A stretch of DNA of 64,000 bases from Timaviella sp038204505 (GCA_038204505.1 JBBRCV010000003.1:1-64000), one strand, 5' to 3'; positions 31,522 to 41,154 are shown, counted from the first letter of the stretch. Notes: generated by a model from the letters alone, not told the origin. Program-made: numbers and translations.

Positions 31522-34485
31522 CCCTTCCTCAACCGGACGAACGATCGCAGGCTTCTTTTCAACTGGACGAAAAATGGCTTCTAGCGCTTTTTTTAGCGTA
31601 TCTGCCATGACAATGCGATCGCGGTAAGCCACCACTACTTGCACTAAAGTTGGGAGTTTATTGAACTCGGCTTCTAAGTAAAGGGGTTCGACGTAAAGGA
31701 GCGATCGCTCGATGGGAATCACTAACAAATTTCCCTGAACCGCCCGCGAACCTTGCCGATTCCATAAAGAAATCCGTTGAGAAATGACCGGATCTTGGTT
31801 AATTCGTGCCTCAATTTGTTCAGGGCCATAGATCAACCGCTGCTTGGGAAGCGTGTAGAGTTTCATCTTGCCGTACTGATCGCCATCAGAACGGGCAGAG
31901 AGCCAGGAAATTAGATTATTGCGTTGGGCAGGTGTGAAGGGACGCAGCAGAATGAATTCTTCGCGCTGACCGCTCGGTAATTTGGTAATCAGATAGTAAG
32001 GTTTGACCACCTGTTGCTGGGCATCATAGATTTCGTTAGACGCTCGCCACTGGTCTTCGCGGTTGTAAAACACGATCGGATCGGTCATGTGGTAGGTCAT
32101 TAAATGATCCGATTGCACTTCATATAAATCTTGGGGATACCGGATATGTTGCCGCAGTATCTCTGGCATTTCGCTTAGGGGTCGGAATAGATTGGGGAAT
32201 ACTTTTATCCAGGTTTGAATGATGGGATCTTGCTCATCTGCAACGTAAAAATTAACTGAGCCGTGATAGGCATCAATAACCACTTTTACAGAGTTGCGAA
32301 TGTAGTTAAAAGAATTGGTGAGTGGATCAGAATAGGGATAGCGATCGCTTGTAGTATAAGCATCAATCATCCAGTACAAATAGCTTTCATCGGTAGTGTT
32401 CCGAGGAGCTGTTCCTGTCCGCTGCCATTGTTTACCTTGAGTATCTGCAACGACTAAATAGGGATTGCTGTCGTAGTGGAGGAAAGGGGCGATCGCTCTT
32501 ACCCGTTGATTAATGTTGCGCCGGAATAGCACCTTAGTTTGAGGCGTAAAATCGTCGGTTAGAATCATCTGCCAATCCCGCAAATGTTTACCTAAGATCA
32601 ACCGCTGCCAAAAATTGCCAATGCCAACTCCGCCCCAGCCACCATAAGTCGTGTAAATATTTTCGCTGCCACTGGGATAGTCTAGTTCCAATGCCCGTGT
32701 TTGGGTCATGACATACGTGTCGGTCATTTCTCCATAATAAATCCGAGGTTTGCCGATAGGAATGTGGTTCTGAACGCGAGGATCGATCGTTGCGGGTTCA
32801 ATTCCTTGCACTAAGTAATTGGGTAAACCGCTTTCTCTAGCAGTGTTGACTGGGCTAAGGGTAAACCCATATCCGTGGGTGTAGATTAAGTGTTGGTTCA
32901 CCCAGGTTTGGGCAGCGACAGGAACGGCGCTGTAATCGAGTTCTCGCGCTGCAATTAAGACCTGCTGAGGGGCAAGAGTGCCATCGGCGCTGGGTAAAGG
33001 ATAGCGATCGACATCTGCATCTGGAAACTCGTAATAAAGCCGAATGCGCTGGAGTTGACGATTGGTGGCTAACAGGGGGCGAGTGTCCCAGAGCCGAATA
33101 TTTTCTACTGTTTGGCTATTCTTTTCTAAATCTTCGACTGTCAATTCATTGTCAGGATCAAACGTTTCAACCTCAATGTCACTTAAGCCAAACGCTTGCC
33201 GAGTCGAGGCGATCGCATGTCGAATATAAGGCTGCTCTAGCTGTAATTCGTTGGGCTGTACCACAGTGCGTTGAACGATAGTAGGCAAAATTAACTCAGT
33301 CACGATGGAGGCGGTAACAAAGACCCCAACGCCCCATAGGGGCAACGAGTTTTTTTGAAAAGCCAACTGCTGGAGCGCTAATTTTTTAGGAATTGGCTTT
33401 GCCGATCGCCGCCAAACAGACTTAGATAATTCTTGGGGCGACCCTTGCGGTATTTGCGAAGCAGCGCGCTGAGTTGCCGCTGCCCAAAGCAACATTAATG
33501 CCGCTATTATCCCCAATCCCATCAATAAGTTGTATGCGGGTAGCTGAAGGGTGGCGTTGGTGTAGCCTGCGCCAAACACAACTCCATCCGGTTTGTAGAG
33601 TAGACGATAGCGATTAAGCCAGTTTGTAAAAGTGATTAAGCCTAAAAACACCGCGCCTAACCCATAAAGGTGACGTTTTTGAGAACGGGTAAAACTTGTA
33701 AAATTTCCTTGGCTGAGGCTGTCTCCTGACAAAAGATAGATCAGGCTGACCGAGAGCAGAGCTAAAGTGGATAACCCCATCAACCAGAATTCCAGCAACT
33801 CCCAGGCAGGTAGCGTAAAAATATAAAAGCTAATATCTTGACCAAACAACGGATCGGTTTGATTGAAGGCAGTGGGCGAAAATGCCGCTAGTAGAGTTGA
33901 CCAATGTTCTGATAGCAGTAGCCCAAAGCCCAAGCTCATGAGAATGGCGATCGCGCCCAACAAAATTTGTGGTGAAACGAGAATGGCGATCGCGATGCCG
34001 CCCAGTAATGCCAGTTGCCAAACTGGCTCACCCCACGTTTGAACGACTTGCCAAAACTTGCCTATCCGCAGTTCTACAAGCGGAGTTAACGGCTGGTCGA
34101 AGCCATTGCGCCAATATTCTGCCACTAGCTGCCCTTGATAAACCAGCAATCCTCCTACGAGCAGACTACCCAGCAGCGTCAGCGGCAACAGCCTAACGAT
34201 GCCCATATCGTCTAAAGAATTAGGGCGATCGCCTTCGAGGATTGGCACAGACTCGGTATTTCGACGGGCGATCGCTCCATTTACACCCAAGAAAACCAAA
34301 CTGATGACCACTACCATTACTCCCCCTAATCCCTGCGTCCCCAGCCTGCTCCAAAACATTCTCAGATACCCTAACTCCGCAAACCACTGCCCTTCCGCCC
34401 ACAAAAATGTCAGTAAATCGCAGGCAAACAAAATGCCAAGGCAGAGGGTGAGGCGCTGAAGAAATTTGGGGTGTTTGGTGTTCAT
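31510..34485 (-). CDS. UPF0182 (COG1615) membrane protein
   Basis: About 991 residues. The first 300 residues contain seven or so membrane helices and the remainder is a large soluble, presumably periplasmic, domain with family-typical text such as HGYGFTLSPVN, YYGEMTDTYVMTQT, YGGWGGVGIGNFWQRL and VQSDHLMTYHMTDP. Function is unknown throughout the family. The frame opens at a TTG at 34503 but the ATG at 34485 (MNTKHPKFLQ) is better. Near residue 340 it includes an in-frame 35-bp dispersed repeat encoding QRAASQIPQGSP. The C-terminal end is duplicated just past its stop codon. Confidence 0.9.
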   Translation of the reverse strand: MNTKHPKFLQRLTLCLGILFACDLLTFLWAEGQWFAELGYLRMFWSRLGTQGLGGVMVVVISLVFLGVNGAIARRNTESVPILEGDRPNSLDDMGIVRLLPLTLLGSLLVGGLLVYQGQLVAEYWRNGFDQPLTPLVELRIGKFWQVVQTWGEPVWQLALLGGIAIAILVSPQILLGAIAILMSLGFGLLLSEHWSTLLAAFSPTAFNQTDPLFGQDISFYIFTLPAWELLEFWLMGLSTLALLSVSLIYLLSGDSLSQGNFTSFTRSQKRHLYGLGAVFLGLITFTNWLNRYRLLYKPDGVVFGAGYTNATLQLPAYNLLMGLGIIAALMLLWAAATQRAASQIPQGSPQELSKSVWRRSAKPIPKKLALQQLAFQKNSLPLWGVGVFVTASIVTELILPTIVQRTVVQPNELQLEQPYIRHAIASTRQAFGLSDIEVETFDPDNELTVEDLEKNSQTVENIRLWDTRPLLATNRQLQRIRLYYEFPDADVDRYPLPSADGTLAPQQVLIAARELDYSAVPVAAQTWVNQHLIYTHGYGFTLSPVNTARESGLPNYLVQGIEPATIDPRVQNHIPIGKPRIYYGEMTDTYVMTQTRALELDYPSGSENIYTTYGGWGGVGIGNFWQRLILGKHLRDWQMILTDDFTPQTKVLFRRNINQRVRAIAPFLHYDSNPYLVVADTQGKQWQRTGTAPRNTTDESYLYWMIDAYTTSDRYPYSDPLTNSFNYIRNSVKVVIDAYHGSVNFYVADEQDPIIQTWIKVFPNLFRPLSEMPEILRQHIRYPQDLYEVQSDHLMTYHMTDPIVFYNREDQWRASNEIYDAQQQVVKPYYLITKLPSGQREEFILLRPFTPAQRNNLISWLSARSDGDQYGKMKLYTLPKQRLIYGPEQIEARINQDPVISQRISLWNRQGSRAVQGNLLVIPIERSLLYVEPLYLEAEFNKLPTLVQVVVAYRDRIVMADTLKKALEAIFRPVEKKPAIVRPVEEGTVF
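33436..33470 (+). repeat. 35-bp dispersed repeat, copy 2, inside UPF0182 gene
   Basis: Identical to 20011-20045 except for one base (TATTTGCG for TATCTGCG). It lies in the coding sequence on the opposite strand and adds roughly a dozen residues (RAASQIPQGSP) to a loop of the membrane domain. Confidence 0.85.
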
Positions 34486-34562
34486 ACGCGAGAAATTAAG
34501 CAAAATTTTGGGTTGAGAGGCGATCGCTATCTGTCATGACTATCTGTTATGATAGGGCTGAC

Positions 34563-34644
34563 GCGGATGTGGCGGAATTGGTAGACGCGCCAGATTTAGG
34601 TTCTGGTTTCGTAAGAAGTGAAGGTTCAAGTCCTTTCATCCGCA
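34563..34644 (+). tRNA. tRNA-Leu (UAG)
   Basis: An 82-base class II tRNA. Acceptor stem GCGGATG pairs with CATCCGC and the discriminator is A; the anticodon stem CCAGA/TCTGG encloses the loop TTTAGGT, so the anticodon is UAG (reads CUA). The T-arm carries GGTTCAAGTCC and the D-arm GGTAGAC. The variable arm is short for a leucine tRNA and CCA is not encoded. Confidence 0.93.
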
Positions 34645-34696
34645 TATAAATCTCGAATCCAAACGGAAAATGGGCTGAAGCGCCTCTATACTAACT

Positions 34697-36895
34697 GTGT
34701 ATTCTTCAAGGTTTATTCTTTGGGGAGCGACTTTTAGTACGGGGCAGCTTACGGCAATGCTCATGACCATTCAGCGCATAGTGATACACCATTTAGTATT
34801 ACAGTTACAGCCAGCACTACGGCACTTTGCCCCGGTGACTGCGGTTTGCATTGGAGCGATCGCGCTGTTGCTTGTGGGTCTGCTGCTGTATTTATCAAGA
34901 CTTCTAGCCACTCGTCTCACCCCTGTAGTCCCAGAAATTAAGCCACTCTCACACCCTCAAAGAAAGCAATTGCGCCAACAGTTGCTTCACCAGGTTAAAA
35001 GAGAGGTCGCTCAATCTACAACTCAGCCAGAACTATCCACCCTGATTCACCCCTCTAAAGATAGTGAACTGCCTTGGAATGGCGAACTGCCTTGGAATGG
35101 CGAACTGCGAGTTGGGCAAAAAGCTGTAAAACTCACGACTACCCGCCACATGCTAGAAGCATTTCAGCAGCCGCAGCTAGCAAAAAGACTGCTGATTCTA
35201 GGTGCTTCAGGTGCGGGAAAAACGACGCTGTTGATGACTTTAGTGGATGACTATGTGGCGCGATCGCCAGCAGATTTAGATGAACCTTTACCCGTATTGC
35301 TTAACCTCAGTACCTGGACAGAGCAATATTTGTCCTTTGAACAGTGGTTTTTAATGGAGCTAAGGGCAAAGTATGGACTGCGTTTAGATGTGGGGCAGGA
35401 TTGGCTGGAAACCCATCAGCTTTTACCCTTTTTAGAGGGTTTAGATGAGCTAGACAGGAAACTCCAGGGTCACTGCTTACAGGCAATTAATCAGTTTCAA
35501 CGAACGTTTCAGCTTCCTGGTCTGGTGGTGTGCAGTCAGCCAGAAGCGTATCTATGTTGCGCTGTTCCCCTAAATGTTGTTGGCGCAATTTGGCTTCAGC
35601 CTTTGACAACAGAACAGGGGCAAGCATATTTGGAGGCGCGCTCTTCGAGATACCCGCAGGAGGTCGCCCAACCCCAAATCTGGCAAGCTATTCCCAAAGA
35701 TCCGCAGCTCATGCGCTTTGCCCAGTCGCCCCTCATGCTGCATTTCCTGCTTCAGCTTGACCCTATATCTCCCGTTAGCCACGCCGATGATCTGCTGGAG
35801 CTTTATATAAAAAAACATTTGGGGCTAAAAAAACATTTGGGGCGAGATAAGCTGTACTCCGCTTCGCCCGATGAGCAAAAATTTCAGCCTTCCCGAACCC
35901 TGCATTGGCTAAGCTGGCTGGCAAAAAACTTGCAGAGGCAGAGGCAAAGTGAATTTTCAATTGAGCGAATGCAGCCTAGTTGGTTGCCCAGTCAAGGACA
36001 GCGGCGGCTGCATCGAATTGGCGTAGTGTTAATGGCTGCGGGGATTGTCGGAGCGATCGCCGCCATCACTGACTCAATTAGCAACTTAGGGATCACTTCG
36101 CCTTTATTTTGGGGCGTTATTGCTGGGGCGATCGCTGCTTTCCCCAGTCAGATCAACTTTGTAGAAACTCTCTCTTGGTCACGAGGTCAAGCGCGCCGAG
36201 GCTTAGTCATGGGCTTGCTGCAAGGAACCATCGGTAGCCTTTGTCTAGGAGTGTTTCTGCTTGCCATTTGTGCAGTCATCTTTATGATCGATCCCATTTA
36301 CCTTAAAACCATTCGAGAGACGCTAATTTCAGGAGGCATCTTGGGCTTAGTTATTATCTTTTCAACTGGCTTAATGGGTGCATTACTCACAGGACTTTTG
36401 GGCGCTGCCATTGAGCGTCGTATCTTTCCAAATTGGGGGATATGGCGATCGGCAAAGAACACCCTGATCTTTGCTCTGACAGGTTTTGTGATTGGCTCAT
36501 TAGTAACTGGCATATTCAGCAATATTATCAATCTTTTCTTCGACCTCGTTAGTTCTGTCATCTACATTCCGTTAATGTTCCGTATTCTTAACTATCCTCC
36601 TGTCATGCTCAAGACCGGGATCATGATTGGGGTAATGAGTGGATTAATAGTCAGCATCTCTTGCCTTCAGCATTTCATTCTACGCGTTATGCTATGGTAC
36701 AACGGCTCTATTCCCTGGAACTACGATCGCTTTCTCAAACATGTCACTCAACGAAGGCTAATGCAACAGATGGGCGGACGCTATCGCTTTACTAATAGCC
36801 TCTTGCGCGATTATCTGGCGCGATCTTATTCTTCTGCTTCGCGTTCTTCTTCTAAGTTTTCTGAGGTTTCTGTTATGGGTTCAAAAAATACTTGA
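34697..36895 (+). CDS. Membrane-anchored NACHT NTPase
   Basis: 732 residues if the GTG at 34697 is used; the ATG at 34757 or 34763 is an alternative. One N-terminal membrane helix (about 45-70), then a NACHT domain with Walker A GASGAGKTT (169-177), LPVLLNLSTW, and the Walker B-like LLPFLEGLDELD with the Asp pair. Residues 440-700 hold several hydrophobic helices with GAIAA and GLLGAAI-type segments. The remaining C-terminus carries ITQRRLMQQMGGRYRFTNSLLRDY-like sequence (typical of this cyanobacterial group). NACHT proteins are often immune or signalling sensors; no effector domain is seen. Two in-frame duplications (LPWNGE twice, KKHLG twice) are visible. It lies next to tRNA-Leu. Confidence 0.87.
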   Translation: MYSSRFILWGATFSTGQLTAMLMTIQRIVIHHLVLQLQPALRHFAPVTAVCIGAIALLLVGLLLYLSRLLATRLTPVVPEIKPLSHPQRKQLRQQLLHQVKREVAQSTTQPELSTLIHPSKDSELPWNGELPWNGELRVGQKAVKLTTTRHMLEAFQQPQLAKRLLILGASGAGKTTLLMTLVDDYVARSPADLDEPLPVLLNLSTWTEQYLSFEQWFLMELRAKYGLRLDVGQDWLETHQLLPFLEGLDELDRKLQGHCLQAINQFQRTFQLPGLVVCSQPEAYLCCAVPLNVVGAIWLQPLTTEQGQAYLEARSSRYPQEVAQPQIWQAIPKDPQLMRFAQSPLMLHFLLQLDPISPVSHADDLLELYIKKHLGLKKHLGRDKLYSASPDEQKFQPSRTLHWLSWLAKNLQRQRQSEFSIERMQPSWLPSQGQRRLHRIGVVLMAAGIVGAIAAITDSISNLGITSPLFWGVIAGAIAAFPSQINFVETLSWSRGQARRGLVMGLLQGTIGSLCLGVFLLAICAVIFMIDPIYLKTIRETLISGGILGLVIIFSTGLMGALLTGLLGAAIERRIFPNWGIWRSAKNTLIFALTGFVIGSLVTGIFSNIINLFFDLVSSVIYIPLMFRILNYPPVMLKTGIMIGVMSGLIVSISCLQHFILRVMLWYNGSIPWNYDRFLKHVTQRRLMQQMGGRYRFTNSLLRDYLARSYSSASRSSSKFSEVSVMGSKNT
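35637..35670 (-). repeat. Degenerate inverse copy of the 35-bp repeat
   Basis: On the minus strand this stretch begins GGGCGACC, followed by CTGCGGGTATC, CGAAGAGCGCGCC, aligned with the unit at 20011 with several differences. It lies within the NACHT gene and encodes part of the RSSRYPQEVAQP linker. Confidence 0.5.
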
Positions 36896-37041
36896 TAGGT
36901 GGCTGAAGGCATTAATTGATTGAGCAATTTAAGATGAGCTTCTGCATCTATACGATGACGAAACCTAGCAACCACGGTCGATCTTGCTTCAGGCAGTAGA
37001 CGGGCAATGCACCAAGGATGAAGATGATCTCGATAGGTCAT
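36826..37041 (-). CDS. Conserved small hypothetical protein
   Basis: 71 residues with a well-formed N-terminus (MTYRDHLHPWCIARLLPEA) followed by RFRHRIDAEAHLKLLNQLMP and an acidic tail. The arrangement resembles small cyanobacterial proteins of unknown function that I recall only generally. Its last 70 bases overlap the NACHT gene on the opposite strand; the overlap encodes only the low-complexity acidic tail. Length and composition speak for a real gene, but there is no functional clue. Confidence 0.6.
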   Translation of the reverse strand: MTYRDHLHPWCIARLLPEARSTVVARFRHRIDAEAHLKLLNQLMPSATYQVFFEPITETSENLEEEREAEE

Positions 37042-37168
37042 GGGGTGGTGGTTGAGGGAGTCAGGTCAAAAAGTATACTGACTGCCTGAGAGCATTGTAC
37101 CGGAAGGGCTGGAATTAACCTTTAAGACAAAGTAAATTTTGGGCTGGGGGATCAAGTTGGCGGGGGGA

Positions 37169-38926
37169 TCAAACTGAAGTAGCCTCAAACGTTCTTCCCC
37201 GCTGCGGCTGCCCCCAAATCACGGTTTCCTGCTTATAAATTGCAATCCCCGGCTTCGCGCCCTTCGGTTTATAAACCAGTTTAGGGGTCGTGTAAATTAC
37301 GGGAGCCTGATCGCTTTGCCGTGCCCGACTGTAGAATGCTGCCAAATCTGCTGTGAACTGTAAGTCTGTCTCATCCGCGATCGCCCCTGGCTCTAGCCGC
37401 AGCAACACATGGCTACCAGGAATTTCTTGGGTGTGAAACCATAGGTCATAGTCGCCAGCTAGCCGAAAAGTCAGTTGATCATTCTGGCGATTGTTGCGTC
37501 CAATCAGCACCTCATAACCACCAGGAGTTTTGTAGCGTAGAAAATTAGTGCTGGGCTGGCTAACATTGCGATAACGTTGTTCGGGATCGTCTAAATAATT
37601 CTGCTGCACCAACTCATCTCGCACCTCGGTTAACGATTCCAGGTCTTCGGGAGTACGGTATTGCTCAAGTTGGGTGATAGCAACTTCTACTTGTTCAAGG
37701 TAGTCGATTTCGGTTTGTACTTCTGCTAAAAGCGGGTCTAAGGCACGGCGCGATCGCTTTAATTTTTGATGGCGTTTATAAAAAGCTTGAGCGTTCTGTA
37801 CGGCATTCTTTTCTAGATCAAGGGGAATGTTCACAGGCTGATTCGTTGTGAAATCTATCAGTGTAATTTGCTTCATTCCTGGTTGCCATTCGTGTAGGTA
37901 TGCCATCAGTAAATCGGCGCGTTCACGATATTCATCGGCTCGGTCAGAAAGCTGTAATCGCTGCCGGAAGTCTTGTGCCTTAACGTAAATCTTTTTGAGC
38001 AAATTACTCAGCCGTTGATTAATTTGGTGGCGGAGTTGGACAAACTCTTGTTGATTGAGCTGATCCGTATAGTAACGGTTCAGAATAACTTGCAGGTTCT
38101 CGGCTGATTTGGCTGATTCACTAGAGGGCTGAACTCCCCAGCCCAAAACGGTATAACCCTGCTCTAGCCAGCCTGGTTGAAACTGCTGATGCTCTAATCG
38201 GGTTAACCATGCTTGCCAACATTCAAACAGCCTTTGCCACTCGGTTTCAGTAAGGCGATCGCTCACCGCATCTGCCGGAATTTCCGCCGTTCGGATCATC
38301 GATAGCGCCAAGGACGAGCTTAGCCCTCGATAACTCTTTAACAAATTTCGCTTTAATTCTCCTGGCACTAAATTAATGCGCTCTTGCCACCGCTCCTGCG
38401 ATTCATCCAAGCGAGGGATAGGATTGGTTAAAACGGGCGGAATTTCGTAAGGCTGTCCGGTCTGAATTGGGCGGACACTAGATTGATGACTGCTGACCTG
38501 ATGGGCGGCTGTGACAATCAAGTTATCATGTCCTGTTAAAATAACGTTGCTGTAGTTACCCATAATTTCGACATAAACATGCCATAGGGTTGCATCACCG
38601 GGGCGATGAGCAAACTGTAGATCTATGACTCGCTCCCAAGGGGCGATCGCCTCGATGCTCACTAGCGCTAATCCGCCTAACTGATGGCGTAGCTGTTGAC
38701 TAAAGGTAAAGGTGTCGGGCGTGCGGGGCGGCGCATCTGCCATACAAACCCGCGCTGCTTGTGGATGCCAGGAAACGGTTAGCCATCCCCGCCGATCTAA
38801 AGTGCGGAGGGCAATAGCAATAGTGTGGCGATCGCGCTGATAGACCTGCTCCAAACGGGCAGGCAACCACTCTGCCCGAAGTTCGGTGCAAGCGGCAGTC
38901 AGGGTTGTGAAATCAACGGGTTGCAA
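37169..38926 (-). CDS. rqcH: NFACT family protein, RqcH/Rqc2-like
   Basis: 585 residues. The NFACT-N domain fills the first 240 residues (MQPVDFTTLTAACTELRAEW, LEQVYQRDRHTIAIALRTL), a long coiled coil follows (300-445), and the C-terminal NFACT-R domain has NFLRYKTPGGYEVLIGRNNRQND and DYDLWFHTQEIPGSHVLLRL. Bacterial RqcH binds stalled 50S subunits and adds alanine tails in ribosome quality control; older annotation calls these fibronectin-binding proteins. The N-terminus begins at a TTG codon; no nearby ATG gives a better start and conservation begins right there. Confidence 0.9.
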   Translation of the reverse strand: MQPVDFTTLTAACTELRAEWLPARLEQVYQRDRHTIAIALRTLDRRGWLTVSWHPQAARVCMADAPPRTPDTFTFSQQLRHQLGGLALVSIEAIAPWERVIDLQFAHRPGDATLWHVYVEIMGNYSNVILTGHDNLIVTAAHQVSSHQSSVRPIQTGQPYEIPPVLTNPIPRLDESQERWQERINLVPGELKRNLLKSYRGLSSSLALSMIRTAEIPADAVSDRLTETEWQRLFECWQAWLTRLEHQQFQPGWLEQGYTVLGWGVQPSSESAKSAENLQVILNRYYTDQLNQQEFVQLRHQINQRLSNLLKKIYVKAQDFRQRLQLSDRADEYRERADLLMAYLHEWQPGMKQITLIDFTTNQPVNIPLDLEKNAVQNAQAFYKRHQKLKRSRRALDPLLAEVQTEIDYLEQVEVAITQLEQYRTPEDLESLTEVRDELVQQNYLDDPEQRYRNVSQPSTNFLRYKTPGGYEVLIGRNNRQNDQLTFRLAGDYDLWFHTQEIPGSHVLLRLEPGAIADETDLQFTADLAAFYSRARQSDQAPVIYTTPKLVYKPKGAKPGIAIYKQETVIWGQPQRGRTFEATSV

Positions 38927-39679
38927 AATAAATAATAGGTAAAGGAATAAAAATAACGCTCTGATAAATCCTATCAGGACAACTCCTCAAGTCATCTAAA
39001 AGTTGAATAACCATTAGCCTGCCGCACTCTTGTTTCAATCCAGAATTGCCACTAGATTAACCAAATTAAGCTTCTTTCCACTTCACTATCGCGCATATTT
39101 CAGGCAAATACTCGAAGAATCACCCGATTGGATGATTCGACTGGGTGAAGGGTATCCCATTTTTCATTTATACAATGGTTAAATGTCATGGTTATGATTT
39201 GCCGATAATCACTAGGTTTTTGGAAAAATAAACGGTTTAGCAAATAACTATTTTTTTCCAACTGCTTAATTCATCTAGAGTCAATAGACGGTGGACTTGC
39301 TGCATAAGTGATATTAGAATAGCAACTCTGCTTTATTCAGTGTGATTTAAGTAGGCAAAGGGATTTAAGTAGGCTTGCAGATGAGATTTTGCAGGTATTT
39401 TTTATCGGTAGCAGAGGAGATATTAAAAGCAGAAGAGCGGTTTCGTTCGAAATGAGGTTGTGGGTCAAAAAAAATGCCGATAATATGGGAGTTATTCCCG
39501 TATGCATCCCTTCAGCCTGTGGTTTCAGAATTGATACTCTTTTCGCCTTTTCACTCTTCTAATGTTCCTGCTATGGAAGCAGAAACCCGCTACTCACTAT
39601 CTCAAATAAAGAGCGTTTTACTTTTATGAGCAGTATCAACAATCAGTTAGCAACTCAAAAATCTCACGTCGGTACTACT
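38927..39679. other. Long intergenic region before remA-gmk
   Basis: About 750 bp with no gene on either strand. It contains a direct repeat GATTTAAGTAGGC at 39344 and 39362 and an AT-rich stretch around 39220-39260 that may hold a promoter for remA. The upstream part diverges from the NFACT gene. Confidence 0.45.
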
Positions 39680-39943
39680 ATGGACATTAAGTTGATTAAT
39701 ATTGGATTTGGCAATATTGTCTCTGCAAATCGAGTCATTGCCATTGTTAGCCCGGAGTCTGCGCCCATTAAGCGTATTATTAATGATGCTCGCGATCGCG
39801 GACAATTGATCGATGCCACCTATGGTCGTCGGACTCGTGCCGTCATTATTTCTGATTCTGGACATGTGGTTTTGTCCGCCATTCAGCCCGAAACCGTGGC
39901 AAATCGCTTTGTGGTCAGCAAAGATGCCAACGGAGACAATTAA
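39680..39943 (+). CDS. remA: RemA-like (DUF370) DNA-binding regulator
   Basis: 87 residues starting MDIKLINIGFGNIVSANR with the core VIAIVSPESAPIKRIINDARDRGQLIDATYGRRTRAVII. DUF370/RemA is a ring-forming DNA-binding protein; in Bacillus it controls matrix genes. Conservation begins at the ATG at 39680, so the longer frame from 39626 is likely not used. In many bacteria remA lies just before gmk, as here, supporting the call. The target genes in cyanobacteria are unknown. Confidence 0.92.
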   Translation: MDIKLINIGFGNIVSANRVIAIVSPESAPIKRIINDARDRGQLIDATYGRRTRAVIISDSGHVVLSAIQPETVANRFVVSKDANGDN

Positions 39944-40070
39944 TTTTAGTATTTGGGGATGCTATCGTTAGATTCTGAAAAACGGTTTCTGAAAAACTCT
40001 CGTTGAGAGATATATTTTTAGTAAGCAAGAATACATTTTGCGATCGCATACTCTCACATTCACCGTGGCT

Positions 40071-40637
40071 ATGAGAACAGGCAGGCTAATCGTTTTAACA
40101 GGACCCAGCGGGGTTGGCAAGGGAACTTTATTGCAATCGCTCCTTAAGCGGCACTCAGAGCTGTACTTGTCTACCTCTGTAACTACCCGCGCCCCCCGCT
40201 TGGGCGAGGTCGATGGGAGAGATTACTATTTCGTCAGTCGCCTAGAGTTTGAACGGATGGCGGGGGCAGGAGAGCTTTTAGAATGGGCTGAGTTTGCTGG
40301 AAATTGCTACGGCACTCCCCGTCGTCCTGTGGAACAGCAGGTGCGACAGGGGAAATGGGTGGTATTAGAGATTGAGTTGGAAGGTGCCAGGCAGATCCGC
40401 CAGACCTTTCCAGAGGCGCTTCGCATTTTTATTCTGCCGCCTTCAATGCCAGAACTAGAGTTCCGCATTCGCAACCGAGGAACCGAGACGGAAGATGCGA
40501 TCGCCCGTCGCCTAGAGCGGGCAAAGGCAGAAGTGGATGCCGCCAACGAGTTTGATATTCAGGTGGTAAATGATGATCTGGAGAAGGCGCTAGGGCGGAT
40601 CGAGGATGCGCTGTTTATGCCGATGGCTTCTCGGTAG
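40071..40637 (+). CDS. gmk: Guanylate kinase
   Basis: Phosphorylates GMP to GDP. The P-loop GPSGVGKGTLL, TTRAPRLGEVDGRDYYFVS, ELLEWAEFAGNCYGTP and IFILPPSMPELE are all diagnostic. Starting at ATG 40071 (MRTGRLIVL) gives 188 residues, the normal length; the TTG at 40038 would add 11 unusual residues. remA lies 127 bp upstream. Confidence 0.95.
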   Translation: MRTGRLIVLTGPSGVGKGTLLQSLLKRHSELYLSTSVTTRAPRLGEVDGRDYYFVSRLEFERMAGAGELLEWAEFAGNCYGTPRRPVEQQVRQGKWVVLEIELEGARQIRQTFPEALRIFILPPSMPELEFRIRNRGTETEDAIARRLERAKAEVDAANEFDIQVVNDDLEKALGRIEDALFMPMASR

Positions 40638-40892
40638 TTACGCCACTCCTTGATCGGTATCAGTCTGACTTTTTAAGTACAAGGTATCGGCACTGAAGTC
40701 TTGTTCATGGAGCCATTGCACGCCACCAAAAAAGGGTTTGACTTGATTAAAGTATTGAGTGTTCTTTAGCTCTACAAAGATCCCTTTTTCCAGGTAGGGG
40801 CTAACGTCGAAGCATTTTACTTCACCGTTATCAAAGAATAACCGTAAGGTGAACTCTGACAATGGTTCAACTTGTATAACTTTTGGAGACAT
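40638..40892 (-). CDS. DUF2442 domain protein
   Basis: 84 residues with the DUF2442 strands PLSEFTLRLFFDNGEVKCFDVSPYLEKGIFVELKN and WLHEQDFSADTLYL. DUF2442 genes usually follow DUF4160 genes and the pair is suspected to be toxin-antitoxin-like. Here the upstream partner is only a fragment (40907-41098). The gene abuts the gmk stop codon on the opposite strand. Confidence 0.85.
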   Translation of the reverse strand: MSPKVIQVEPLSEFTLRLFFDNGEVKCFDVSPYLEKGIFVELKNTQYFNQVKPFFGGVQWLHEQDFSADTLYLKSQTDTDQGVA

Positions 40893-40906
40893 GTGTTTGT
40901 TTCTGC

Positions 40907-41098
40907 CTAGCGCAGTGGATCGACCTTAAATATTTGTTGCCCTTCAACTGCTAATTGCCAGTTTGCCATAAGTTCGTCTTGATGAATTTCAATCCAAGCT
41001 TGAACCAGCTTGAGTTTTGAACTGCAGATTTTTCCTTCTAGAAGAGTGCCTTCTGGAATCGCTAGTACTGCTTCATCTTCTGGTTTCTTTGTTCTGAG
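40907..41098 (-). pseudogene. C-terminal fragment of a DUF4160 protein
   Basis: The minus-strand frame from just after a TAA at 41099-41101 reads PEDEAVLAIPEGTLLEGKI, then KLKLVQAWIEIHQDELMANW, then QLAVEGQQIFKVDPLR and a stop. These are the typical last 55 residues of DUF4160. The N-terminal strand pair of about 35 residues with its PHIH motif is missing and no start codon precedes the conserved part. The gap to the DUF2442 start is 14 bp, the normal arrangement for the pair. Confidence 0.8.
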
Positions 41099-41154
41099 TT
41101 ATCCTAAAATGGCGAAGTGATGAAGAGCGAACGATAGGGGTTGAACCTAAACTC

